DNA from: Bacteroides sp.
GTDB lineage: Bacteria; Bacteroidota; Bacteroidia; Bacteroidales; Muribaculaceae
Direction: 5' to 3'
Length of the DNA: 60,311 nucleotides
NCBI GenBank assembly: GCA_014803765.1
Contig: JAAVBC010000027.1
Location: 1-60,311 of the forward strand
In this document: positions 7,836-16,401 of the stretch, piece by piece
Layout: every line of letters begins with the position of its first letter
How positions within the stretch are numbered: the first letter of the stretch is position 1
Made by a program: the position numbers and the translations under genes
The notes under the pieces: generated by a model
The model's database searches: none
Told to the model about the DNA's origin: nothing
What the model saw: the letters and a program-made list of their open reading frames with translations, nothing else

Positions 7836-9593
7836 TTATTTCACCATCATTTTGCTGACCTTTCCGCCGGAGCAAACCTTGATGTAGATGCCTGCCGGAA
7901 GAGCCAAGCCTTCGGAGTTATTGACCGGTCTGCCATCGAGAGTAAAGATTTTCTCTTCTGCATTTTCAGGCAATATCGGGCGTTCCACTCCGGATGTTAT
8001 TCCCCCTGCATATTTGTAGAGACTCACTTTCTGCTGATTGGAGGTATAGACAGAATAACGCGGCTGAGAGGCATTATACTGAAGAGTGCCGATCTGTTCA
8101 CCGAAATTGATTGAAGCCGTTGAATCGGAATTGATGCTAATCGCCGCCGCTCTTCCGTCGGCAGACAGAGAGAGTTTTTTAGCTTCATTTGTGAGCAGAT
8201 AGCCCTGAGGTCGCATCATCAGGTCATTGACCGCAACGTAATAGAGTCCGCCGCCGTCACTTACAAACTGAATGATTCCTGCGCCATCAGGCAGCCCGGT
8301 AATTACCCCCGCTTCGGGAACTACACTTCCGGAAGCCGTCAGATAACCGGAGGAGGAACTTGAGCGTGCTTCACACCCCATCACGTCAAAGGCTTTTATC
8401 GAGCAGACTATATATAAATCAGATTCATTGATTTCGCTGTCGTCCTCAACGAGTTGCCATTTCGTATTCTTATAATCGGTTGTGGAAGCATCTATGGCAG
8501 TCAGAGTCAATGTTGCGACGGGGCTGCGCAATGCAGCGCCGGTCTTGCTCTGTGCGTAAGCCTTGAGAGTGACAATTTCACCCATAGCCGAAGCTCCGGA
8601 AATCTCAATATTCCCTTCAAGCAGCTGATAATCCTCTGAATCTGTCAGTGTGTAATAGATATCGACATCGGGAGTCGGGCATGAGAGCGCAATATCTGTC
8701 GCTTCCCACCATCTGCCTGTCCATGTATTGAGCGCCGCAAGGTCGTATCCTACAGGCACGGGAGCCTCCGGACGATCGGCAATCGGAGTCATGGCATCTG
8801 CGAGCTTGAAGGGTTGATTCTTCTTGCTGCCCCATATATATTCCGCCAGACCCGGAATTGAAACAAACGGATTTTCGTTGCGCTGCACCTTTGAAACAGC
8901 CACATTGCGCTCGCTTTCGCGGGTATCTACAGGATCCTGCCGCGCCCAATCCAGAAGCATTTCGTAAGCCCAGGGCTGAAGCGTGGGATATGTAGATAAT
9001 TCATACATGCAAGCCGGAGCCGCCTCCCATGTAATATCATCATAGATTGTAAACACATAGAAATATGCTCGCGCGAAATCCCCCTTGAATTGCTCTGCAG
9101 GTTCAAACACACTCTTGGAACCTCCTCCGATGCCGGCTACGGGTGCGCCGATTTTAGTCACGCCATTGCTCCAATTGGGATTCCCGGCGACAATCCCGAG
9201 AGGATTATCATTCTTGCGATTATTCGCATCCGCATCCGAAGGATTCAGATGATGGAGATCTTTATATGCAGCATTCTTAGTGCCTCCCCACCAGGAATTG
9301 GCAACCGCGTGTTCGATATTCATGCCTGAATGACCGGTGGAAACATAGACAAGGCGATTACTATACATATCAAACCAAGCCTCCTGACCTTCTACTATCC
9401 TGACATCACAAGTCGAGAATGCATCCCAGGTCTTATCGCCGTAGCTAATCTCTGTGTGCGTTTTAGCAATTTCCTTGACAGCTGCCTTCAATGCCGCTCC
9501 CGATTTGCCTTCAAGAGAGGAATAGTCTGCGGCGTATGCCACGGAACCCAACATTTGTGCGAGCACTATCGCACCGGCAATTTTCTTAATCAT
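7836..9593 (-). CDS. Secreted endonuclease I family nuclease (paralogue 1)
   Basis: A 585-residue exported nuclease with a signal peptide (about residues 1-21). The endonuclease I (EndA/Vvn, PF04231-type) catalytic region covers about 45-260, with the catalytic pair Glu94-His95 in MNIEHAVANSWWGG and the metal-binding HLNPSDADANNRK segment. After it come a chitobiase-like C-terminal beta domain (about 270-375), a second beta domain ending in a YNASQPRYSVYTSN motif, and a type IX secretion-like tail with LDGRP and LPAGIYIK. The start overlaps the previous gene's stop as ATGA, so the two are translationally coupled. Family members cut DNA and RNA without sequence preference. It is last in the deoC-led operon. 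Confidence 0.9.
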   Translation of the reverse strand: MIKKIAGAIVLAQMLGSVAYAADYSSLEGKSGAALKAAVKEIAKTHTEISYGDKTWDAFSTCDVRIVEGQEAWFDMYSNRLVYVSTGHSGMNIEHAVANSWWGGTKNAAYKDLHHLNPSDADANNRKNDNPLGIVAGNPNWSNGVTKIGAPVAGIGGGSKSVFEPAEQFKGDFARAYFYVFTIYDDITWEAAPACMYELSTYPTLQPWAYEMLLDWARQDPVDTRESERNVAVSKVQRNENPFVSIPGLAEYIWGSKKNQPFKLADAMTPIADRPEAPVPVGYDLAALNTWTGRWWEATDIALSCPTPDVDIYYTLTDSEDYQLLEGNIEISGASAMGEIVTLKAYAQSKTGAALRSPVATLTLTAIDASTTDYKNTKWQLVEDDSEINESDLYIVCSIKAFDVMGCEARSSSSSGYLTASGSVVPEAGVITGLPDGAGIIQFVSDGGGLYYVAVNDLMMRPQGYLLTNEAKKLSLSADGRAAAISINSDSTASINFGEQIGTLQYNASQPRYSVYTSNQQKVSLYKYAGGITSGVERPILPENAEEKIFTLDGRPVNNSEGLALPAGIYIKVCSGGKVSKMMVK

Positions 9594-11116
9594 TTCACCA
9601 AAATTTTAGAGGTTGAGCCATTACGCTTCACTACGATATATACACCCTCAGAAAGGGATTCCAGATCCTCCCCTGCGCTCACGCCCTGAAGTGTATAGAT
9701 TCCGAGGATTCCATCCTCCTCCGCGTCTATAATATCGGTTACGGAAGTCTCGATCTGTTCGTTGTAGCGATAAAGGAAGGGCTTCTCTTGTCCGTTGGAT
9801 GTATAGGTTGTGAATCGCGGTGATGAGGGATTGTAATAAAGCTTACCATTGCTTCCGAAGTCAAATACAGCTCCCTCCGAGGATACGCTGAGGCTGAAAA
9901 GACTTGCTTCCCCTTCGCTTGCGACTGTATTCACATTCTTCGCTGCCGTACAGTTGAAGTAACCGATTAACTTTCCATCCATATCGCTGACAGAAGCCAC
10001 ATAATTCGAGCCTGACGGAATAAACTTCAGAACTGCGCATGAGCTGTTGGGACGCGAAATAGAAGAAGTGCCGTTATTTTCAATTACAGGCATATTTCCT
10101 GTCGGGGTAAAATATTTTGCGTAGGCTGTGCTTCCTCCATCGAGACCCATTGCTACGCCTGCGCTCTTGGCGACAAGAATATATTTATCATCCGCGTTGA
10201 TATCCGCCATCGAATTTACGATTACCCATGAGTTTGCAGGTTCGGGATCAACGCCGGGTTCGGGATCAATGCCCGGATCGGGATCTACACCCGGACCCGG
10301 ATACTCGTAATCTCCGGTGAAGGAATACGGCTGACCTTTTTTGCTGCCCCACACATATTCTGCAAGTTCAGGAGAATCAATATAGGGGTTTCTATTGTGC
10401 TGAATCTTATAGATAGCTTCGTTTCTGTCGATCTCTTTCTGACTGACAGGATCCTGACGATGCCATTTCAAAAGGAGCTCCACAGCCCAGGGCTTGAACA
10501 TGTCCTCACTTCCGACTTCATACATCCAGTTCGTATTTTCCTTCCAGGAGATTGTCTCATAGACAGTGAACATATACATGAATACTCGGGCGAAATCACC
10601 CTTATACTCATCAGCAGGCTCGTAGACATACTTATTTCCGCCTCCCTGTCCGCTGACCGGATTGCCGACAAATGTCACCCCGTTATCCCAGGTGACATTA
10701 CTTATCTCACCCAACGGATAATTGCTCTTGCGACTATTGGCATTAGAGTTGGATGGATTAAGATGAAAGAGATCTTTATACGCATCATTCTTAGATCCTC
10801 CCCACCATGAATTGGCAACGGAATGCTCGATATTCATTCCGGGATGTCCGCTTGAAACCGCTACATTATCCGGGGAATACATATCCCACCATGTCTCTTT
10901 TCCGCCTACGATTCTTACATCCGTAGACTTAAAGGCAGCCCATGTATTATCACCGTAACTTACGGCAGTATGGCTTGAAACTCTCTTGGCGGCAGCCTGA
11001 CGCAGCGCTTTGCCGGTCAGACCTTCAAGTGAATTATAATAGCCATCGGGCACAGCTCCCTGCATGAGGGACGCACCCATCGAAAGCATTAAAAGATTTA
11101 ATATTGTACGCTTCAT
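9590..11116 (-). CDS. Secreted endonuclease I family nuclease (paralogue 2)
   Basis: A 508-residue exported nuclease with a signal peptide (about 1-20) and an endonuclease I domain (about 45-265) containing Glu97-His98 in MNIEHSVANSWWGG. A short Pro-Gly-Asp linker follows, built of repeated PG[VI]DP[DE] units (about residues 274-292). A C-terminal beta domain follows, carrying YNPSSPRFTTYTSN, which closely resembles that of paralogue 1, and the protein ends with a sorting-like tail (LYTLQGVSAG-type turn, EGVYIVVK). It lacks the chitobiase-like domain of paralogue 1. The linker and the shared tail suggest extracellular or surface delivery by type IX secretion, although no such machinery lies in the window. 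Confidence 0.9.
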   Translation of the reverse strand: MKRTILNLLMLSMGASLMQGAVPDGYYNSLEGLTGKALRQAAAKRVSSHTAVSYGDNTWAAFKSTDVRIVGGKETWWDMYSPDNVAVSSGHPGMNIEHSVANSWWGGSKNDAYKDLFHLNPSNSNANSRKSNYPLGEISNVTWDNGVTFVGNPVSGQGGGNKYVYEPADEYKGDFARVFMYMFTVYETISWKENTNWMYEVGSEDMFKPWAVELLLKWHRQDPVSQKEIDRNEAIYKIQHNRNPYIDSPELAEYVWGSKKGQPYSFTGDYEYPGPGVDPDPGIDPEPGVDPEPANSWVIVNSMADINADDKYILVAKSAGVAMGLDGGSTAYAKYFTPTGNMPVIENNGTSSISRPNSSCAVLKFIPSGSNYVASVSDMDGKLIGYFNCTAAKNVNTVASEGEASLFSLSVSSEGAVFDFGSNGKLYYNPSSPRFTTYTSNGQEKPFLYRYNEQIETSVTDIIDAEEDGILGIYTLQGVSAGEDLESLSEGVYIVVKRNGSTSKILVK

Positions 11117-11214
11117 ATTTTAAAGTTTTTCTGTTAGGTAAGTAATGACAGGAGTCTTTATCTTCCTCTCTTCTAACTTACGATAGATTCTATAGATTAT
11201 TTACGTAAATGGAT

Positions 11215-12924
11215 TCAATTCATCAGTTTCACAGGAGTTCCGAGCTCGGGAGCCACAATCACATATACACCCGCAGGCAGCTCTATGAAATCTCCATGCT
11301 TTGCGTTATTGATTTCGCGGATAAGTTTTCCGGTTGTATCGAATACTCGTATCTCTCCAACTGAGGGGAGCTCTGTCAGAACTACAAAGCCTCCTTCCAC
11401 TCTGCCGATCTCCACCTGTGGGGTACCGTTGAGATTATCCACTGCACTCGCCTCCACAAGAACAGAATTTGACATCGGCGACAAGAATCCAAGACGTGAT
11501 GAGACCACACGATAACTCTCTGCCACGTCGGGATTACGATCTGTTATCTTCAGAGAATTTGAAGATGCCTGAAGCTGATCGGTCTCTTCCCCATCCTCAT
11601 TATAGCGCGTACGGTAAAGGATATAATAATCCACAACTTCAGGAGCTTCCTCCCAGCATGCGGTATAAGAAGTCGGAGTGACATCGACAGGGGGCAATGC
11701 CTGTAATTTCGAAAGAGTGGGAGCTTTACACCCCTCACCCTTCAGATTGACACGCACGCTTGACGCCAATCCTCCGTCGTAGAGAGAGAGTGATGCCGTA
11801 TGTTCCCCCTCAGAGGTCGGAGTATAAAGAATCGGGAGCATATATTCTCCGGTAGAATTGATTGAGGAGCCGGAGATGCTTGATTCCGCCGCTTCAAACA
11901 TCTTTCTGTCCGTTCCGCCGATGACGAGACTGATAGGAGACGTGAAGTTTTTGCCTTTGAGAACAAGCCAAGCCGATTGAGTCTGTCCGACGGCGACCTG
12001 GCCGAAATCGAGGGTTTCCCCATTGACGGGGAGTGTCAGTTCGGGGTCTCCGGTGATTGGAGGATTCTCGTTCGAGCCCTGCTCGCTGACATAAAATATT
12101 TCATTTGTACGCTTACCCCAGATAAATTCAGCAAGTTCGGGGAAATCCACAAAGGGGTTTCTATTGCCCTGCGCTTTCTCCACTGCATCATTACGCAGAA
12201 TTTCCTTTTGGCTGACCGGATCTTCCCTGCTCCATTCAAGCAGCATTTCGTATGCCCATTGCCCGAGTGTGGGATAGGAATTGCGGGAGAACATCCAGTT
12301 ATACTGAGGTTGCCAATAAATATCATCATAGACAGTCGCCATGTAGAAGAATCCGCGGGCGAAATCCCCTTTATACTCATCCGCAGGTTCAAACACCTTT
12401 CCGGCGCCTCCACCATAACCGAATTTCGGAGTGCCGACGCGCGTACACCCGTTATCATAATCGGGAGTTCCGGATATTATACCGAGAGGATAATTGCTCT
12501 TTGCCATATTTGCGTCTCCATCGGAAGGATAGAGATTCCACATATCGGAATAAGCGGGAGTATATTCCACATCATTATTCCATTTCCACCAGGATTTGGG
12601 GACACTGTGTTCGCGATTCATTCCGTTGGAGGAGAAGGAGCTCTTGGCGCTCTGATTACTCCTGATCAGAAGCACCTTATTAGAATACATCTCCCACCAT
12701 CGTATCGAACCATTATATTTTTCAGGATAGACATCCGAGTACTGCCAATAATTAGGCAGATCCATATACACAAGCTGAGTGTGTTTGCTGACACAACTTT
12801 TAGCCGCCGCCTTAAGTTGATCCTTTCTTTTCCCATTCATTGCGGAATAATATTCCTGAGAATATTCCGCGTATGCCGATGCACATGCAATCAGGGAAAG
12901 CGCTATAATGAAGAGTTTTCTCAT
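11215..12924 (-). CDS. Secreted endonuclease I family nuclease (paralogue 3)
   Basis: A 569-residue exported nuclease, the most divergent of the three. It has a signal peptide (about 1-19) and an endonuclease I domain (about 45-290) with Glu105-His106 in MNREHSVPKSWW and a WNLYPSDGDANMAKSNYPLG metal-site segment. Then come an Ig-like choice-of-anchor region (about 300-395), a fibronectin type III-like module (about 400-480) and a type IX-like tail (IREINN, LPAGVYVIV). The MNREHS variant resembles classical EndA enzymes more than the other two copies do. It is the first of the three nucleases in transcription order, 112 bp after the DUF5689 lipoprotein. Confidence 0.9.
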   Translation of the reverse strand: MRKLFIIALSLIACASAYAEYSQEYYSAMNGKRKDQLKAAAKSCVSKHTQLVYMDLPNYWQYSDVYPEKYNGSIRWWEMYSNKVLLIRSNQSAKSSFSSNGMNREHSVPKSWWKWNNDVEYTPAYSDMWNLYPSDGDANMAKSNYPLGIISGTPDYDNGCTRVGTPKFGYGGGAGKVFEPADEYKGDFARGFFYMATVYDDIYWQPQYNWMFSRNSYPTLGQWAYEMLLEWSREDPVSQKEILRNDAVEKAQGNRNPFVDFPELAEFIWGKRTNEIFYVSEQGSNENPPITGDPELTLPVNGETLDFGQVAVGQTQSAWLVLKGKNFTSPISLVIGGTDRKMFEAAESSISGSSINSTGEYMLPILYTPTSEGEHTASLSLYDGGLASSVRVNLKGEGCKAPTLSKLQALPPVDVTPTSYTACWEEAPEVVDYYILYRTRYNEDGEETDQLQASSNSLKITDRNPDVAESYRVVSSRLGFLSPMSNSVLVEASAVDNLNGTPQVEIGRVEGGFVVLTELPSVGEIRVFDTTGKLIREINNAKHGDFIELPAGVYVIVAPELGTPVKLMN

Positions 12925-13036
12925 TTTGAGGATAGTTATTCGTTACGCCGGGAAGTCCTGGCAGCCCTTGGTCTTAGGTTATAAACTCGCCCCGCCCGGA
13001 GAGATATCCGCGCGGGGCGAAGTTATCAGGAGTTGT

Positions 13037-14731
13037 TTAATCTATTATTTTTATCTCCGAAATAGCAGAGATACCGAATGTGCCGAGGACGCCTGAAGCG
13101 ACATTGCATCGTATCAGCACTTTCTTGCCGTAAAGCTCAGGATGCTGCAGCAGATCCATCTGATCGCGGAATGTGCTTCCGGTCAGATTGACGGGAATTG
13201 CGTTTTCGACTGTATTCGTATCTTTGGTATCGCCAAGTATAAAGTTATTGCCGCCGAAGTTCTTATCGACGAAGTCATTGCTGAAGTTAGCACCCTTTTC
13301 ATAGGTTCTGCCCTCGACGAAGCCTACGATATATCCTTCCACCCAGGCATCGGAAAGTGCTTCGCCAACCTTAACGATATAGCTCGGCTTGAAGGGGTCG
13401 GATTCCGAACCTGTGCCCAGACCATCCAGACCACCGACATTAATACCTTCTATAGTAAATACTGATAAGCCGTCGGCTATGCCGGTGATGCCATGCATTC
13501 CGAGATATTCCGTAAGATTACCCACCACGTTGAGTTTATGACCCAATACTTCCGGGTTATCAAGAAGGTTGGCATAGCGGCGTATCTTGGTATTGGCAGG
13601 GAGATCTACCACCATCATCTCCTCAATATTCCGACAATCCTGTGTCGGAGCGATGACAAGGTTATTGTCAAGGTCAGTGGCATCAGCAGTGAAGTTAATG
13701 TCGCTGAGTGAAGTGACAGTGCCTACACCGGAAGCCACGCTACCGATAATGTAACCCTCAACCCAGGCGTTGCGACCTGAATTATCGAGAGCGATCGCCT
13801 CCTCAACAGTGAATGGATCGTTGCGCATACCCTTCGTCGAGAAGTCTACGTCCTCGATTCCGCGCAGCATGAGCTGCCAGTCCGAACCATAGCGGGAAAG
13901 GATACCGCGAATTGTGCCGATACCATCCGGCAGTGGGTCGTTCCAGAATGAGCTATAGCCCGAGCAACGCACATTGAGACGCTGACCGGAAGTATCGCAG
14001 ATATAGCGGTCTTCAGTATTCTGGTATGTCGCGAAAGTGACAGCAGGAGTCTGACCTGCATCTTCGAAGCTTACGTTGGGAATTTCCACGAGCTGACTCA
14101 TAATCTGAAAATATTCTTCCGAGTCGGCTACGATACTGTTAAGATCCTGAAGACTTATGCGTGTTATATACGCATTATCGGCAGGAGTAGGATCGCCGAA
14201 GTTAATAGTCTTGAAATCCTGATTGGGCAGACCATTCTTCTCTGTATGATTATTGAAGATATCGTATGCCATGAAAGTGATCTGAGGCGTGCCGTTGTAT
14301 TGACCCAGCCAACCCATCTGAAGAAGACTATTGTATTGACCCATCCAGAGATCAGTGGCGTTGATGACTACCTCCTGACCCAGACGATAATCCACATACA
14401 TCGAACTCTGATTGATTGAGAAGGCGAGCGCACCCGTCTCATCCTGAATCACGAGTGATTTATAGATATTACCTGAGGCATCACTTGAAATGACACGTCC
14501 CTTAAGGATATAAGGAGTCTCTGTTTCTCCATCCTTATAAGGAGTCAGAACTGCCACTTCATCGCCAAATTCTGCCTTGAATTCAGCTAATGTTGTGTTA
14601 GGAATCAGAGTTGCCTGAGGCACCTCCAAAGCCGGCTCATCAAAAGAATCCTGACAGCCTGTCAGCGCGCCCGAGATTGCCGCTGCTCCAAGCATCATGC
14701 CGACCGGATATATATATTTCCTGAAATTCAT
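13037..14731 (-). CDS. DUF5689/DUF6359-type surface lipoprotein
   Basis: A 564-residue lipoprotein with lipobox LTGC (Cys26), followed by an acidic stretch (QDSFDEP) of the kind that exports Bacteroidetes lipoproteins to the outer surface. DUF5689 covers about residues 38-270, with OB-fold-like KGRVISSDASGNIYKSLVIQD. Two DUF6359-like modules follow (about 300-410 and 430-560), each opening with DPFxVxEAI/KPSYIVKVGEAL and AWVEGYI[IV]G. These families commonly neighbour secreted nucleases and TonB receptors. A role as a nucleic-acid or nucleotide binding partner of the receptor is inferred; no biochemical function is visible in the sequence. Confidence 0.85.
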   Translation of the reverse strand: MNFRKYIYPVGMMLGAAAISGALTGCQDSFDEPALEVPQATLIPNTTLAEFKAEFGDEVAVLTPYKDGETETPYILKGRVISSDASGNIYKSLVIQDETGALAFSINQSSMYVDYRLGQEVVINATDLWMGQYNSLLQMGWLGQYNGTPQITFMAYDIFNNHTEKNGLPNQDFKTINFGDPTPADNAYITRISLQDLNSIVADSEEYFQIMSQLVEIPNVSFEDAGQTPAVTFATYQNTEDRYICDTSGQRLNVRCSGYSSFWNDPLPDGIGTIRGILSRYGSDWQLMLRGIEDVDFSTKGMRNDPFTVEEAIALDNSGRNAWVEGYIIGSVASGVGTVTSLSDINFTADATDLDNNLVIAPTQDCRNIEEMMVVDLPANTKIRRYANLLDNPEVLGHKLNVVGNLTEYLGMHGITGIADGLSVFTIEGINVGGLDGLGTGSESDPFKPSYIVKVGEALSDAWVEGYIVGFVEGRTYEKGANFSNDFVDKNFGGNNFILGDTKDTNTVENAIPVNLTGSTFRDQMDLLQHPELYGKKVLIRCNVASGVLGTFGISAISEIKIID

Positions 14732-14784
14732 TTCTTTGGAATTTAATATTATTTGTTAATAGGCTTAAGCTCTCTGCCCTGAAT

Positions 14785-16353
14785 TTACTCTTCTACGAGC
14801 TCGAAGAGCACAGCGCAATTATTTGACACATAATTTCCGCTATTCGGAGCTACATTCATAAAGCTCGGATTGAACTCCAGATGATAGCCGCGCAGATAGC
14901 TTACCATTATGTATTTTCCGGCTGATTCAGTAATCTTCCATGAAGTCTGGAGATCACTGTAGCTTCCCTGCCAGCCGAACTGGAATGTGCTGTGGGTAGC
15001 ATCGTCATCCATATAGATCAGACGCCCTTCAGAGTCGCGAATCTGCCAGTAATCTTCTTCTACATTTGTGAATGTGAAGGCATCCTCGACGCTCACACGG
15101 AACTCTGTCTCCTGCTCATTCGTGAATTCGATTTCTTCGACATTGAGTCTGCCATAACCGGAGCCGGATGTAGCGGGGATCGCGACATATTCATTATCAA
15201 ACAGCATTGCATATTTCTTGCCTGACTCAAGTTTATCAGCCTTGCGGTAGGTGCCGATTGATGAGGGATCGACTGTGATCCACTCGTCGGGATTCGCACC
15301 GCCGAAGTTAAAGTCTGTCATGTAGAAATCGGAAGAGTTGCCGCTACCGCCTCTTTCAGCCTTATAGCGGAATGCGATATAAATCTTGCCTGAGAATTCG
15401 GAGAGATCGATATCTCCTGAAGAGAGCCATACGCCGTCAGTGGAGCTGACAGGACATTCCAGATGCACGGGTTCGCAGCTGAGCGGATTCTTATGGGTCA
15501 GGACGAACACATCGAATGAAGTGTCTGCCACTTTTCTATAGACCTCAGTGCGGAAGCTGACAATTTTTTCTTCCACGTTATCAAGATTGAGCGCCGGAGA
15601 TACAAGCCAGTTGATGTACGGACCTCCCGTTGCTGTGCCGTAGTAAGCCGACATTCCGACATAGCACATTCTGTTATTCTCAGTTACAGTGAACCCGGTC
15701 ATTCCGCCCTTTTCCATAAACTGGCTCCAGCCTCTTTCCTCATAATATGTGAAATCATGACTTGCGCTGAAGTTGCAGAAATACTGACCCTCGATAGGAG
15801 TGATGGGTTCTTCATATTTACCCTTCGCGCCCCAGTTATATTCATAGGCTGAGCGCAAGCCGTAGGCACCCATATATTTGGAGCCGGTCGTGCCGCGCAG
15901 GCTGACCTGTCGGTTGAAGTTATCCGGATGATCGGAAAGATTGACCACCGAGCGGCAGACACCCGAAGGGAGCTGCACGGGGATACAATCATCAATCGTA
16001 TATCCCAGCTTATCCCACTCGTCTTCATCATAAGGATATTGAGCGAGAATCACATTATTATTTTTGATCGCCTTTGTCTCTCCATCGGCGATTACAGCCG
16101 AAGCCATCGTGTTGTTGATATCGCTGTTGACGTAGCCGACGATATAACCCGTCACCCAGTTGGTCGTTCTGCCGTCGGGGGTAGTGCCGAGATGAGCCTG
16201 CCAGGTCTGCATCGGATCGCTCCATACACCCGTGCCGATTTCGGGATAGGGCTGCTGTGAGGGTGCCTGGGCGAAGTCCTCATTACATGATGTCAGTCCG
16301 ACTGCGCCCGTCAGGGCTGCGACTGCTATCAGTGATTTTATTATTATGTTCAT
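14785..16353 (-). CDS. DUF6359/choice-of-anchor type surface lipoprotein
   Basis: A 522-residue lipoprotein with lipobox LTSC (Cys23) followed by acidic NED. The first part (about 40-165) is a DUF6359-like module with NWVTGYIVGYVNS. The middle (about 185-350) resembles a choice-of-anchor J jelly-roll domain. The C-terminal part (about 360-520) is a beta-trefoil-like segment with repeated WxI and a YHLEFNPSFMNVAPNS motif, echoing the tail domain of the nucleases at 7836 and 9590. It lies 48 bp after the TonB receptor gene, so it could take the place SusD holds in sugar loci. That partner role is inference. Confidence 0.8.
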   Translation of the reverse strand: MNIIIKSLIAVAALTGAVGLTSCNEDFAQAPSQQPYPEIGTGVWSDPMQTWQAHLGTTPDGRTTNWVTGYIVGYVNSDINNTMASAVIADGETKAIKNNNVILAQYPYDEDEWDKLGYTIDDCIPVQLPSGVCRSVVNLSDHPDNFNRQVSLRGTTGSKYMGAYGLRSAYEYNWGAKGKYEEPITPIEGQYFCNFSASHDFTYYEERGWSQFMEKGGMTGFTVTENNRMCYVGMSAYYGTATGGPYINWLVSPALNLDNVEEKIVSFRTEVYRKVADTSFDVFVLTHKNPLSCEPVHLECPVSSTDGVWLSSGDIDLSEFSGKIYIAFRYKAERGGSGNSSDFYMTDFNFGGANPDEWITVDPSSIGTYRKADKLESGKKYAMLFDNEYVAIPATSGSGYGRLNVEEIEFTNEQETEFRVSVEDAFTFTNVEEDYWQIRDSEGRLIYMDDDATHSTFQFGWQGSYSDLQTSWKITESAGKYIMVSYLRGYHLEFNPSFMNVAPNSGNYVSNNCAVLFELVEE

Positions 16354-16401
16354 CTTTTCTTACTATTTGTTTCTGTAATTTTCAAATCTGACTTTCTCTA
16401 C

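Noticed and set aside
11130-11145. Further copy of the dispersed repeat (GTAAGTAATG near 11135, also near 41225 and 51497)
   Set aside because: Only the short TAAGTAAGTAAT-like core is shared; the rest of the 146-bp repeat is absent.
11977-12984. Plus-strand ORF of 335 codons
   Set aside because: Antisense shadow of the third endonuclease I gene.
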